From NCBI GenBank assembly GCA_963966185.1, contig CAWZYM010000362.1, positions 287,501 to 351,500 of the forward strand: DNA of 64,000 bases, given 5' to 3'. Position 1 is the stretch's first letter; each line of letters starts with the position of its first letter. Source of the stretch: Rhabditoides inermis (Eukaryota > Nematoda > Chromadorea > Rhabditida > Rhabditidae). The translations under genes were made by a program, and so were the position numbers. Positions 1-11,910 of the stretch are shown here, in pieces. A model generated the notes under the pieces. It did no database searches. It was not told where the DNA came from and saw only the letters and a list, made by a program, of their open reading frames with translations.

Positions 1-220
1 CGAAAAATTGTTTTGGATATTTTGGAAGCCGCAACCGATATTTATTTCTTGTATCATACTCATAAGTCTTGTCAAATGATATTCTAACAAAAAAAACACA
101 TGCAATGGAGTATATCGTATTGGGATAGAGGAAATTGAGTATGCCTTGGGGGTGACGCGCTGCGCGCGTCAAAGATCAAGACAAACGGGCGGCGCTGCGC
201 GCCGCCCTCAATAGCGATGA

Positions 221-266
<46 letters not shown>

Positions 267-329
267 GGAAGAGGCGAAAAAGAGTGGATAGAAGAGAGGG
301 AGAGAGAGAGAGAGAGATCGTTATTATAG
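1..329. other. intergenic or intronic flank with GC hairpin and (GA)n
   Basis: No coding exon is recognised here. A GC-rich stem-loop of the dispersed family described below lies at about 172-210 (read on the - strand it ends in CCCGTTTGT). It is followed by (GA)n runs at about 223-262 and 298-316. The segment ends at the acceptor TTATAG that opens the first recognisable exon of the MSP-domain pseudogene at 330. Confidence 0.5.
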
Positions 330-457
330 CCGAACGAGGTGCCAATCGGAAAGGAGATAGTCGGCAAGAACGTCGTCAAACAGAACCTCTCCATAGACAA
401 GGTAGTTATTCTGGGCGTGAGAGAGAGAGAGCGAAAGCGAGAGAGAGAGAGAGAGAT

Positions 458-512
<55 letters not shown>

Positions 513-1389
513 TTCTGTTTACTTTCAGACACGAGGATCCTCGGACAGCTTTGCCACCGCAGCTCCTCTCGCCTCATTCATACGGTTATCTCTACGACTG
601 CCCGAGAAAGTGTGCTGACTAGTTCGTTTCAGGAGTCGCATGTGCTGGAGCAGAACGGCATGATTTGATCGGCGGTGGGCGGAGTGCCGGCGGCAGGGGC
701 CGCATGTGGCTCGATTGGCGTCAGCAAGGAGGCGGTGCCGGGGGACAGCAAGGAGGCGGCTCGACAGGGCGAGATGGGCGGGCCGGCTGGTGCGGGAGCG
801 GGTGTGGTGGGGTGAGTGAGTGAGCGCCGCCTCACTTCTTCCCTTCCTCCCCTATTGCAGCGATCCCAAACGGACCCCCACCCCCCCCCCCGCACCGTGA
901 CGGAGAACAAGGACGTTGACGAGCGCGTCGGCATGGCACTCGTCAGAGATCTCGCCAAACCGGGCGACACTGCGATCGTCCAACTCGACAACAAGTGCGA
1001 CAAGTTCATGTTGTACCAGGTACGGTAGTGTACCGTATGCGAGCATGAAATGGATCTTGAAGATCGAAAAGAGCGTGTTCGTCATCAACAAGCCTATCGG
1101 ATGCGTGGAGCCGCTGGCGGTAAAGGTGACGGTGAGTTGGCGAGATGGTTCGTCCACAGCTAGTCGCCCATTCAGGACGAGGCGCGCTCTAACCGTCTCA
1201 GAGCCAGCATTGCCTTCCACGATGGAGGTTCGTTTAGGCAGCGTAGACTATATCGGTCATGTTTTCAGACCGACGAGAAACGCATCGAACGAGCGGTGTA
1301 CGACGAAGGCATCTACGTGGGAGTGGACGTGTGAACGACTCCCCCTTCCACTCTACCGTCCTAACTGTGGCTGGGAGCCACGCGAGTGA
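330..1389 (+). pseudogene. MSP-domain protein pseudogene (copy A)
   Basis: This is the decayed paralogue of the intact gene at 10,241-11,374. Corresponding exons are 330-401, 633-~811, 861-1016, one starting after the ~43-nt intron near 1060, ~1187-1225 and 1269-~1389. The MSP core is still readable: QLDNKCDKFMLYQ, then IEKSVFVINKPIGCVEP. Lesions relative to copy B are an in-frame TGA at 666-668 (GGA in the partner), an extra G at the end of the third exon near 811, a changed poly-C length at about 886-890 that shifts the frame, and a 5-base deletion at the end of the sixth exon near 1225. No counterpart of the membrane-anchor exon of copy B was found upstream within the window. MSP domains are Ig-like folds used in nematode sperm and in VAP-type adaptors. 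Several independent lesions make an assembly error an unlikely explanation for all of them. Confidence 0.75.
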
Positions 1390-2271
1390 GAGAAGCGCCC
1401 GGCTACCCTTCACTCACTCGCCTATCACTTATCCATCTGCCTAGTGTTCATATCTATATCTCTTTTGCAACTTCTCTTGCAACCTTCCTCCCTTTAATTA
1501 AGTGATGATTTCAATTTGTCTTATACTCGAATGGTTTGATGCAATAAATTCGTCACTCAAACGCACAACGCTTTACAAACGATACCGTGGACAAAACTAC
1601 CTATGTAGGTCAAACGAGTGAGTATGAGGAGATTGGAGGAGGTTATCTGGGAACTTTACAGCGAAGGTCAGTGGAAAATGGTTGGCGTGTCTCACTTGGC
1701 GGCAGCTGCGCGGTTCAGAGTCGAGAGGCGCCGCTGCTCTGAAAGAAATTGCTGGATACAACTCTTCTACTTGCGAGATATACCTTCGGCGATGCAGCCT
1801 TTCACCCGTTCTCCCAGTCGTACGGATCGGACATGCTCTTTCCCTGGCACATGCCCTACAAAGAGAGAAAAAGAGAGAGAGAGAGGGAGAGAGAGAGAGA
1901 GAGGGGGGGAGGGAGAGAGAGGGAGAGGGGGAGGGAGGGGAACACAGTGTTGTGACAGATTCAGAACGTGAGAGTACCTCGATCTTGCATCCCTTGAGAC
2001 GAGTGCCCACCGGGAGAGACGAATGCGCAGGCGGGACAGCCCTTCTCACTGAAAAGAATGACATTGTGCTCGCGGTATAGAGGTAATCGCCTTGATCTCT
2101 TTGCAGCCGGCGCCATCGTAGTCGTCAGAAGATCGAAGTTAGAAACGACTGACCGATATGAGAAATGACTAACCGAGATAGAAATTAGAATGCCGTTGAT
2201 AAGAATGCCAGTGAGTAGTTATCGGCGGAACGCATCATTGCCCCTCTCTGCTCTCTCGCGATCGGTGGGCG
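1390..2271. other. intergenic DNA with (GA)n, shared by copies A and B
   Basis: No supported gene. Bases 1,390-2,080 match 11,375-12,090, and part of this (about 1,805-2,080) recurs a third time at 18,515-18,790. A purine-rich microsatellite occupies about 1,861-1,938. From about 2,085 the sequence matches 14,526 onward, leading directly into the membrane-protein gene. Confidence 0.6.
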
Positions 2272-2360
2272 ATGACGCTTGATCCGGACCCGTTCCGTCT
2301 CAAGCGATGGATAACGATCGTCGCCTCCTGTGTCAACTTCATCTCCATGGGGTCAGTACT

Positions 2361-3085
2361 TTTCTCTCCCTCTCTCCCTCCCTCCCTCTCTCCCTGTCTC
2401 CCTCTCTTCCGCTCTCCCTCTCTCCCTCTCTCCTTCTCTCCCTCTCTCCCTCTCTCCCTCTCTCCCTCTCTCCCTCTCTCCCTCTCTCCCTCTCTCCCTC
2501 TCTCCCTCTCTCCCTCTCTCCCTCTCTCCCTCTCTCCCTCTCTCCCTCTCTCCCTCTCTCCTTCTCTCCCTCTCTCCCTCTCTCCCTCTCTCCCTCTCTC
2601 CCTCTCTCCCTCTCTCCCTCTCTCCCTCTCTCCCTCTCTCCCTCTCTCCCTCTCTCCCTCTCTCCCTCTCTCCCTCTCTCCCTCTCTCCCTCTCTCCCTC
2701 TCTCCCTCTCTCCCTCTCTCCCTCTCTCCCTCTCTCCCTCTCTCCCTCTCTCCCTCTCTCCCTCTCTCCCTCTCTCCCTCTCTCCCTCTCTCCCTCTCTC
2801 CCTCTCTCCCTCTCTCCCTCTCTCCCTCTCTCCCTCTCTCCCTCTCTCCCTCTCTCCCTCTCTCCCTCTCTCCCTCTCTCCATCTCTCCATCTCTCCCTC
2901 TCTCCCTCTCTCCCTCTCTCCCTCTCTCCCTCTCTCCCTCTCTCCCTCTCTCCCTCTCTCCCTCTCTCCCTCTCTCCCTCTCTCCCTCTCTCCCTCTCGT
3001 CCTACCTCTCGTCCTACCTCTCGTCCTACCTCTCGTCCTACCTCTCGTCCTACCTCTCGTCCTACCTCTCGTCCTACCTCTTGTC
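2361..3085. repeat. CT minisatellite in intron 1 of the copy A membrane gene
   Basis: About 640 bp of nearly perfect (CCCTCTCT)n, with a few CTTCTCT and CATCTCT variants, is followed from about 2,999 by seven or so 12-base units of GTCCTACCTCTC. The array reads open in several frames on both strands, which creates long but meaningless Ser/Leu/Pro and Arg/Glu/Gly reading frames. The same intron in copy B (14,806-14,925) holds only about 75 bp of the first repeat and four units of the second. Confidence 0.95.
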
Positions 3086-3634
3086 TTACCGCACATATTT
3101 TTCAGTGTTTGGATGGGAGCAGTTTTCTCGTTGGATTCTCCTCACCCCTCTATCGATTCGCAGGTCATCAAAGGAGTGCATTGTGTGGTTACGGTCATCA
3201 CAACTTTGCTCTATGATGTGAGTTTCAGTCTAATGTCTAATAACATGTCTGATTACCCAAGTCCAACTAAACCATTTCAATCACGTTGCATTTCAGCACT
3301 TTTCCCGCAAAGTTTATGTTAAATAGAATATGTTTGCTAATCTGGATGCAATTATATTGGCATCGACTCTTAGAGGATGTATCATGACTGTGAGTTGCAT
3401 CAATTTAGTTATGTCTTTGACACTAGAAATGTATCACCTCAATACCCTCTCGACTCTATCGAATGTTTGAATACATTGATATTGTATGAGTGTGATGTTT
3501 CATAAATGTTTAATTTCAGTTCGACTTCGATTGTTGGTCAGTAGTATTCATCAGTGACATCATAGTTTTCAATCACTTTATCGATTGTCATAAATGTGTC
3601 GGCACGATACGTTTTCTCATTCAGGTAGCTTTTC

Positions 3635-3757
<123 letters not shown>

Positions 3758-5288
3758 TAACACATACATGAAATTACTGAAGATTTGTGTTTCAAAAAAG
3801 CAGTCCCAAGTTTCAGAAATCGGCGGCTATTTGTGCGTTTACTTTGATTTATATCGGTGCATTCGTAGTATGTTTGCTGCCAACTAAAGTGAGTGTAAAT
3901 GCTAACATCAGTTCAAATACCTGTTGTTTCAAGTCATTCCGATTTGTCTTGGCGGGTTTGTCGCTGTTCAATCTGGCGATCAGCTTCCATGTGCCGAGCC
4001 TCAACACATTTCGTAGGTCGATGCTGACACCAGAAGTGACATTCACTCAGAAATCTTACGCGCCTGTAAGTGCTACAGTGTTTTTGCGATTCAAACTATT
4101 TTATGTTCAGGTAATTCCCTTTCAAATTGGACTATTTTTTTCAAACAATCTCCAATGTATGGTACGTTTTATATGCAAATGTGTTATACTCAGAACTCAT
4201 CTACAACTGTGAACGCGAGATTCATACAAATCAATGAATTGTACACTTGAAACAGGCGATATTTTTAGTTGTTCAGACATTCGATCAGCTATTCAACATG
4301 TCTTCGATAGGGTGTCTGGATAGGAAACCTCGGTCAAAAAGAAACTTCGAGATAGCCAACAACGACTCTTCGACATGGTATTTTTTTATCAAGATTTTGT
4401 ATTTTATTCATCAAGTTGTTGCAGGATTTCATTTGACACGACTCAATGTATGAATGTATGAGTGAGTTTGTTAGCATGATTATTTCAAAACAAATCCACG
4501 CGGTCGTTCTGATGAAAGAAGAACTCGGCAATTTCATTCTTCCAACTAACGCAGAACAATTAATCTATGAACACACAACGGTAAACCACAATATCACATA
4601 GGAACGCGACACATGTGTTCCAGTTCTCTTGTGGTCGGCATCTGGTCGACAATCCAAAGTACCGCTTCGAGCTCGCTTACAGTACTATTACGAAGTAAAA
4701 GTGCTATCGAAATACAGCACGCGTAACTCTGTCGATTCCAGGCGTGTGCGAGACGAATTCGACATCGTCCGCACCACGTTCTTTGTGTTCGATTGGGGCG
4801 ATGCGGCTGTGCCTTGGAATCCCATCAACATCAGTGGTGAGTGTGGCGAGTGTGTTTGGGTTTCTCACCCTCTGTGTTTGGATAGGACTGATCCGAGCGG
4901 TGATGGGGTTCTCTCGCGTGGCTGTCGGCTGCAGGGCCGGCGACAAGTCGCGACTTCTCCTCGCTGTGCGTGCCTGCATCGACGAGATGCAACTCAACGA
5001 GCGCCCCGACATTATCACTCTGCAGAAGGTATGATGGATGAACGTACTCTATTCGCTATGATCGTTGATTTCAAAGTCTGGGCGAGAGAGCTCTTCTGCG
5101 CGCCCCCGACGAGATGATGCTTATCATACTGGTGATCGTGGAGATCCTGAGACAGGTGAATGGACGAAAAAAAGCGGATGTGTTTGACGTCGTGTTTTCA
5201 GGACAACTGCACGGTACGTGGCGCGCCCGACTGCGCCATTCAAGCTCGGATTGATCAGTTTCGCGAATATCAAAACCTTTGCAACTGA

Positions 5289-6533
5289 CACTTGAATGCT
5301 TTCTTTGACACTATTGATGTATTTCCTCGCCACTCATAAATGTACTTATGATGCGACTTTTCCTTTTGCCCTGGGGCCATTCCTATTGTTTGTGTTTTGG
5401 GGCTTTTCCGTGAATGTATGTGTGTTCTCAATTCTTTTTACTTAAAAAAACGTTAGATGCCAGGTGATACGTTTTGTGAGTTGCGGTTGCTATATACATT
5501 AAACAAAATCTTTGAAAATCACTTTCAAGTGAAAGTAGTTGGCTTGTACTGATTGTCGTTTTACTGTAGATGACCCCACCCGTATTGATTGTTCTCAGGA
5601 CTAGGTAGCCCGGTAGTTCGATTCCTTTCTGTTCTGGACGGTTGATGTAGTTTCATGTCTGTGTTTGAAATGACATCCTATGTGTGGGTGCCAATGGGCT
5701 CTGTCACAGTCGTCACTTTACTCACATGTAGTTGTTAAAATCTGTTTGCATTTGCTCTACAGGACCTGGTCCGAGATAATCTTTTACATTCATCTTTTAC
5801 TATATGACTTTCTTCTGCTCTCCTCTCATTCTCTTTTCCTTCTCACTTTGTTTTCAATGATTTGTTTCACTTGGTTGAATCAGTCGCTTAGGACGCACCA
5901 CCGCCCATGGGTTTTACAGGTATCATTTTTCGCGCGTATTTTCGTAAGAAGCATTTTGCTCATGCATTGTTGATATAAGATTCGTTTCAAATTCATGTTA
6001 CCCGCTTTCAGAAGTAATATAGTTAACGTTGCTTGAAAAAATAATGGTGTCATATCTGATAATCACTAGACTTCTATTTGCATAGTAAGCTATTTGGTGA
6101 TTTTGACATTTTGACGTGTCGTGTTGATTGGTATTCGCATAATCACATTCAGCGTTTACAGACGGTTTTTCTTCTTCTTCAAATCTTCGCTATAGGTGTA
6201 GGTAGCAGTTGCTGACGCGCGCGAGGTTTGCTCACAGACTGCTACATGTCTCATCTAGCAAGTGATGATATGATCTCTGCATCCATTACTGACATTGACA
6301 GAACAGTCTGACAGTATAGGGCAGACTGTTATATAAGTGATAATTTGTCTGTCCGAGAAAGGATATAACGAGGGTTCAACGAAAAGGACTCATCTAACCC
6401 CTGTACTTGCAATTGTATGACTAAAGACTAACTCACTAACTGATGGCGATGGTGTGGTAAACGTATATGCGGCACGAAGCGGCATCCGGCATGACGAAAA
6501 AAATATACATGAAATACATATTTTTTCAGCAAA
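5289..6533. other. downstream DNA of copy A, no gene seen
   Basis: Bases up to about 6,330 match 17,455-18,510 closely, so this is the 3' half of the duplicated block. I find no exon chain, no RNA gene and no clear polyadenylation hexamer. The duplication ends near 6,330, where the text GGGCAGACTGTT is followed by unrelated sequence in the two copies. Confidence 0.55.
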
Positions 6534-6705
6534 TGGTGCGATAACTTAAGTGGTGGTGCGATGGTGCGGTAGTGCGATAACATCTGGTGCGATGGTGCGG
6601 TGGTCGGTTAAATGTGGTGCGATAGTGCGTTGGTGCGATAAAATGTGGTGCGGTGATGCGGTGGTGCGGTGGTGTAGTGGTGCGGTGGTGTGGTGGTGCG
6701 TGGTG
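6534..6705. repeat. GGTGCGRT minisatellite
   Basis: About 170 bp of degenerate 8- to 10-base units (GGTGCGAT, GGTGCGGT, GGTGTAGT) lie 130 bp upstream of the start codon of the secreted-protein gene at 6,838. Confidence 0.85.
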
Positions 6706-6837
6706 CAATTTCCTAATAGCCTAGAATATTCAGGTAATCGATCTGTGGAGTTTTTTTTCTGTGCGATCTGTGGATCACCCCGTCGTCGTCCTTCCACCCT
6801 CTTCAGTGTGTCCCCTTTGCCTGCCTCGACCAGTCTC

Positions 6838-7718
6838 ATGCTCCGCCCTCTTCTCCTGCCGCTCCTTCTCGTCGCCGCTATCCCGGCCGTCCACGGAACA
6901 GTCGCCAACTGTTCCGTCGGCACCTGGAAGACCGGAGGACCGGAGGTATCGAACATCGATCGGTTATCGATTTGTTATCGATTGGTTATCGATTGATGCT
7001 CGGTTATCGATCGACTATCGATTAGTTATCGACTAATGCTCGGTTGTAGACGCGGACAACTTCATCGCGCATACATGCAATGATGAACAGATGTGTCAGG
7101 TGAAAATGACTGCCGGAAAGGACAGGCAGCCTGCGAAGAAGGAGGGCGCGTGTGTGGCGGCCTGTGGGGTGAGTGCACATGTCTCTGCCTCTCTCTCTTT
7201 CTCTCCCTCTCTCCTTGCTCACCCCATCTCTTCAGGTCGACACTGGCAAGTGTCTGGTTCTGAAGGGCACCGTCACCGTCGAGTGCTGCTTGGATGACGT
7301 GTCTCGGCTGTGGAAAGGGCTGTCCGGCTTGAGCCTGCGCATCGCTCCACTCACTCTCAGAGTGCCCGGTGGTGAAAACGAGCTGAAAACGAGCAAACTG
7401 AAAGTAGCTTCCAAGTGTCTCCAGGGGGCGGAGATCGGCGAGAAATACCACTTCTCCAACATCTATCTCTCTATCATCAAGTTCGCCAAAGAAGCGCACA
7501 CTTCCGCCGTCGGCACCGTCTTCAAGCCCAATGCCAAGCCCGAGCCCAAGCCCGAGCCCAAGCCCCAGCCGTCCGCAGACGAACCCGCTGCTACGGGTTC
7601 TTCCACTGTCGCACCCGTTGCTGCGGGTTCCACTGGGGACAGACCTCGGGCCGAGTCCCTTTCTGCTGTCACCGCCACTCTGCCTGCCCTGGCCATGACT
7701 GTGGCTGCTCTCCTCTAG
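6838..7718 (+). CDS. secreted or GPI-anchored Cys-rich protein
   Basis: The start ATG at 6838 opens a clear signal peptide (MLRPLLLPLLLVAAIPAVHG). Exon 1 is 6838-6945, exon 2 about 7051-7168, exon 3 7236-7718, ending in TAG. The mature N-terminal part has a Cys pattern including NCSVGTW, HTCNDEQMC, ACVAACG, KCLVL and ECCLDD, which resembles small disulphide-rich extracellular modules such as the Ly6/uPAR or nematode ET-type fold. That assignment is inference. After a ~90-residue region comes a Pro/Lys/Glu repeat (KPEPKPEPKPQP), an Ala/Thr/Ser-rich linker and a hydrophobic C-terminus (LPALAMTVAALL), which fits a GPI-anchor signal. The exon 1/exon 2 junction does not keep phase with the only GT/AG pair I could find, so that boundary is uncertain. 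Intron 1 consists largely of TTATCGATT repeats (about 6,950-7,050). Confidence 0.65.
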
Positions 7719-7806
7719 ACTCCGCCCCATCTAGCCCCGCCTCACTTATTCGCTTAAGTGTACTTTAGTCATCTCTTTTAAGCCCAACGTTTTTTGAGCA
7801 CAACCT

Positions 7807-7812
7807 AATAAA
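7807..7812 (+). other. polyadenylation hexamer AATAAA
   Basis: AATAAA lies 89 bases after the stop codon of the secreted Cys-rich protein gene and is followed by a T-rich stretch. It fits the 3' end of that gene. Confidence 0.6.
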
Positions 7813-8710
7813 GATTTTGTAGCATTTTCTTGTTTGATATTATGGTAATGCGTTTAATGTTGGTTTTAGAATTGGTGTGACCAGAAAATGTGACCAGAAG
7901 TCTAAAAATGTCAAATTTCGCGTTTGGAATGTCGAAGTTTCGCCAAAAATGTAAAAGTTTGGCCGCGAAAATCAGGCCTGAGTTTTCGAAACTCCTACAT
8001 CTTTGGCGAAAGTCGGACATGAAACTTGGGGCAAGTTTCTGAAAGTATTAGATTTCAAACAGTGGGTGGGTCTCACCACGATACAATTGAACAACTTGGC
8101 AAAAATACTGTATGCAGACAAATTGCCAGCCGCATCACGCAATCAGCTATTCCGGACTGTTTTCGTTTATATACGTTTTGTTATCTTTTTTTTCGTACGT
8201 TTATACCTAGTTTTCGATCAGTAACGATGTGCAATATGTTTCTAACAGTGTGTTCAGTTTTTATATTTTTCAGTTATTATATGTATTTGAACAGTGTTGT
8301 TAGTTGTTTTATATGTCTTCCTGTTGCACTGGTATCTGATCGAGATGCATGAGTCAGTACTGGTGATAGCCACCAGCATTCACACTCGCTGACTGGCGAC
8401 AGTGCATACACTTGTGAGACATACTAGAAACCATTTCCACGGAATGGGGATACAAAAGGGAGTTGTAAAAGCGTTTGTATGACTTATAGTGTCAGGAGAC
8501 TCGCTACTAGTGTTTCCCCCACTGATTTTGTCATTTGAGCTTGAACCGCTTACACGCGGTAGAAGTTGGGAGCGTCATCCGCCCACTAAACGCCGCAACT
8601 TTGAGCGTCACTCGAAATTCGTTGTTTTTTATTCCGAAACGGCAAAGTGGGAAAGCGATGCTTTTAATAACAATTACTGAAAGCTTCTAACCAAATAACA
8701 ATCTTGTGTG
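7813..8710. other. non-coding DNA, no gene seen
   Basis: I searched here for the N-lobe of the kinase whose C-lobe begins at 8,711 (glycine loop, VAIK lysine, HRD-type catalytic loop) and found none. A short self-complementary stretch around 7,915-7,990 (TTTCGC/GCGAAA words) is the only visible structure. Confidence 0.5.
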
Positions 8711-9293
8711 TTCATGCTCGACTTTGGAATGGCTCAGAGAAGCCTTGATAGACAAGGGAAACTCGCATACCGAAAGGGCAAAGAAAGTGGATTCATCGGA
8801 ACTACATATGCGGTGACAGCTGTTGATATGAACAAACATGCAATCTCATTCAAGATCTGCCCCTCGAGCTGCCCACAAAATGAAGAAGCAGAACTCTTGC
8901 GACGATATCGAGTCATGGCTTTGCATGATCATTGAAGTTTGTTAGATTAAAATAATGATCCGATTTAAATCTTCAGATATTCCATAAGCTGCCGTGGAAA
9001 GGAAACATGAACTCGGACCAGGTTCTGGAGAGCAAATGCAATCTGATGGATGGGAATTGTGAGTTGGTGACGTCGAATGTCGAATGGCGTCATCATTCAA
9101 CTTTCTTACTGGCGGCCGACGATAAACAACGGCCTTATTCCAATCATCGCGTTTCTACATCTTATCAGGTCGGTTGAATGTTGAGTTTTTCATTGCCGTT
9201 GTGTTAAGAATGATCGCAGTATCGAACCCGGCAGAAGCGCCGGATCACAGAAAGCTGAGGCATGTGTTGATGGGCGCGGAAAGCGACTGCGAT
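8711..9293 (+). pseudogene. 5'-truncated CK1/TTBK-family protein kinase fragment
   Basis: Three exon-like pieces spell the C-lobe of a casein-kinase-1/tau-tubulin-kinase-type enzyme, a family greatly expanded in nematodes. The first (from 8711) has the magnesium-binding DFG (FMLDFGMAQRS) and the activation-segment GFIGTT. After a frame change near 8,850-8,870 it continues HKMKKQNSCDDIESWLCMII, which matches the DDxESW helix of the family. A short intron follows. The second piece, 8977-9058, reads IFHKLPWKGNMNSDQVLESK, the conserved LPW segment. The third, 9220-9293, in phase with the second, has APDHRKLRHVL, like the PDY..L element. The catalytic loop and entire N-lobe are absent upstream, and the frame break has no clean intron solution. 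I read it as a truncated pseudogene; an unrecognised upstream exon set is the alternative. Confidence 0.65.
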
Positions 9294-10240
9294 GTGAGTA
9301 GTGAGTAGCACTGATAAGGATAACACTGCTCATGACGTCATGCGATGTGAATAATTTGTAACTAGATCTGAACTGGATTACATCACCCAAAATACACGAC
9401 ATAGCGCCATACGAGGTCAGTTTTTTCCCATGTTCAATCTAACGTTTGTTTTCAGTCTCTTCCCACTCGCGCCACTTCGAAGGACTAGAAGGCAACTTTT
9501 GCCAGTTTCACTTCTCTCAATAGATTCTAGATAACATCGAACAATCAGCTTATCACTCACGACCTTATTTAAGAATATTATTCGAGTTTTCAAATTAAAA
9601 TCCTTCAGTTGTGTTACACGTTATATAAAAAATAAATTGTACGAGTTGCTTTTGTCATAATTGAATACACTTGAAATTGTAGCGACGTTTTATTTGGGGG
9701 GGGGGGGAATTGATCTCATCCATTTTTTTTCTGTGATCGAGTCAGTGGACCAGCTCGGACTCTGCCGATGCGTTTGTATGTATGTATGTATGTATGTATG
9801 TACCTTTCTCTATGATGCGTTCATGTGTTGAATGTACCGTACTCATAACAGTTCTATGTATGTTTGTACCTTTCTCATAATTCGCAAGTGGCTTATGCGA
9901 TCAGTTAGTAGCGGTGCTTCATTTTCAATCATTAGAGTGGCTCAGATACTGTAACAAATTCAATTAACAGAAATACATTAACTGAGTCACTCTTAGCAAA
10001 ATACACAGTTGAAGCAAAAGTCGAAAAAAAATTGGCAAAAAAAAAATGAAAATTGGCACCAATTGGCACCAATTTCTGTATTTTGACACATTTTGCGCTC
10101 AATTTCTATCGACTTCCGGTATTTTCAACAGATAGTTATAGTGGCAAAGCTGCATTCTTTTTCATCACATTTTCACATCCCGGTGTCAACTCGACTTCGA
10201 AATTCAGAGTGTACACTCCCTTTAACAAATGTCACTCCAG
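9294..10240. other. intergenic DNA with dispersed repeat and (TGTA)n
   Basis: There is a (TGTA)n tract at about 9,776-9,801. Bases about 9,802-10,020 are a diverged copy of 26,320-26,525 in the same orientation (both contain the stretch around TTTCTCATAATTCGCAA and GGCTCAGATACTGTAACAA). No gene is seen. The possible kinase tail exon at about 9,369-9,487 could not be joined in frame. Confidence 0.55.
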
Positions 10241-10429
10241 ATGTTCATCGACATTTGTGTGGTCTTCGCACTCACCTTCTACTGCTACAGCTTTTGCGAA
10301 GGAAAGAAGGTAGGTATATAGGCATAGCGATGAAGGCATAGCCGAAGGAGGTGCCTTGCGGAAAGAAGATGGTCGGCACGAACGTAGTCAAAAAGAACCT
10401 CTCCAACGAGAAGGTAGTTATTATGGGCG

Positions 10430-10468
<39 letters not shown>

Positions 10469-11374
10469 AAGAGAGAGAGTGGTTCTGTTTACTTTCAGAC
10501 ACGAGGATCCTCGGACAGCTATGCCACCGCAGCTCCTCTCGCCTCAACCATACGGTTATCTCTACGACTGCCCGAGAAAGTGTGCTAACTAGTTTGTTTC
10601 AGGAGTCGCACGTGCTGGAGCAGAACGGCAAGATTGGATCGGCGGTAGGCGGAGTGCCGGCGGCAGGTGCCGCATGTGGATCGATTGGCGTCAGCAAGGA
10701 AGCGGTGCAGGGGTGCAGCAAGGAGGCGGCCCGACAGGGCGGGATGGGCGGGGCGACTGGTGCGGGAGCGGGTGTGGTGGGTGAGTGAGCGCCGCCTCAC
10801 TTTTTTCCCTTCCTCCTCTATTGCAGCGATCCCAAACGGACCCCCCCCTCCCCGCACCGTGACGGAGAACAAGGACGTTGACCAGCGCGTCGGCATGGCA
10901 CTCGTCGGAAATCTCGCCAACCCGGGCGACACTGGAGTCGTCCAACTCGACAACAAGTGCTACAAGTTCATGTTGTACCAGGTATGGTAGTGTACCGTAT
11001 GCGAGCATGAAATGGATCTTGAAGATCGAAAAGAGCGTGTACGTCATCAACAAGCCTATCGGATGCGCGGAGCCGATGGGCAAGGCGAAGGTGGCGGTGA
11101 AGGTGACGGTGAGTTGGCAAGCTGGTTCGTCCACAGCTAGCCGCCCATTCAGGCTGAGGCGCGCTCTGACCGTCTCAGAGCCGGCATCGCCTTCCGCGAT
11201 GGACCTGAGGTTTGTTCAGGCCGCGTAGACTATGTCGGTCACGCTTGTTTTCAGACCGACGAGAAACGCATCAAACGAGCGGTGTACGATGAGAAAAAAT
11301 CTACGTGGGAGTGGACGTGTGAACGACTTCCCTTCCGCTCTACCGTCATCTGTGGCTGGGAGCCACGCGAGTGA
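10241..11374 (+). CDS. membrane-anchored MSP-domain protein (copy B, intact)
   Basis: Seven exons join in consistent phase to 244 residues: 10241-10309, 10342-10413, 10603-10780, 10827-10981, 11025-11108, 11153-11209 and 11255-11374 (TGA). Exon 1 encodes a hydrophobic N-terminus (MFIDICVVFALTFYCYSF) that could be a signal anchor. Exon 3 is a Gly/Ala-rich linker. Exons 4-7 form an MSP-like domain: QLDNKCYKFMLYQ followed by IEKSVYVINKPIGCAEP and KAKVAVKVT. This keeps the spacing of the F.VK...(F/Y).V.P..G.(V/I).P core of MSP/VAP domains, and the domain ends in CGWEPRE. MSP domains bind lipid-linked partners or form sperm filaments; the exact role here is unknown. The 43-nt intron after exon 4 was chosen because it restores exact family spacing. 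The ATG follows directly after CTCCAG, a possible spliced-leader acceptor. Copy A is a pseudogene. Confidence 0.7.
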
Positions 11375-11841
11375 GAGAACCGCCCGGCTTACCTTCAATC
11401 ACTCGCCTATCACGTATCCATCTGCCTAGTGTTCATATCTATATCTCTTTTGCAACTTCTCTTGCAACCTTCCTCCCTTTAATAGCTGGTGATGATTTCA
11501 ATTTGTCTTATACTCGAATGGTTTGATGCAATAAATTCGTCACTCAAACGCACAACGCTTTACAAACGATACCGTGGACAAAACTACCTATGTAGGTCAA
11601 ACGAGTGAGTATGAGGAGATTGGAGGAGGTTATCTGGGAACTTTACAGCGAAGATCAGTGGGAAATGGTCCGCCTGTCTCACTTGGCGGCAGCTGCGCGG
11701 TTCAAGTCTAGTGCTCTGAAGGAAATTGCTGGATACATCTCTTCCAACTCTTCAACTTGCGAGATAAACCTTGCGATGCAGTCTTTTCACCCGTTCTCCC
11801 AGTCGTACGGATCGGGCATGCTCTTTTCCTGGCACATGCCC

Positions 11842-11910
<69 letters not shown>

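Noticed and set aside
629..1220. - strand reading frames opposite the MSP pseudogene
   Set aside because: Shadows of GC-rich coding sequence; no conserved motif, and they differ in frame between copies A and B.
2235..3322. Long overlapping reading frames of Ser/Leu/Pro or Arg/Glu/Gly repeats
   Set aside because: They are read from the CT minisatellite in several frames and on both strands at once; the repeat lies in an intron.
10580..10602. Apparent 23-nt intron (GTGTGC...TTTCAG) in the MSP gene, also at 610-632
   Set aside because: The preceding exon at 10,413 can splice directly to 10,603 in phase 0, so the segment between needs no ultrashort intron.
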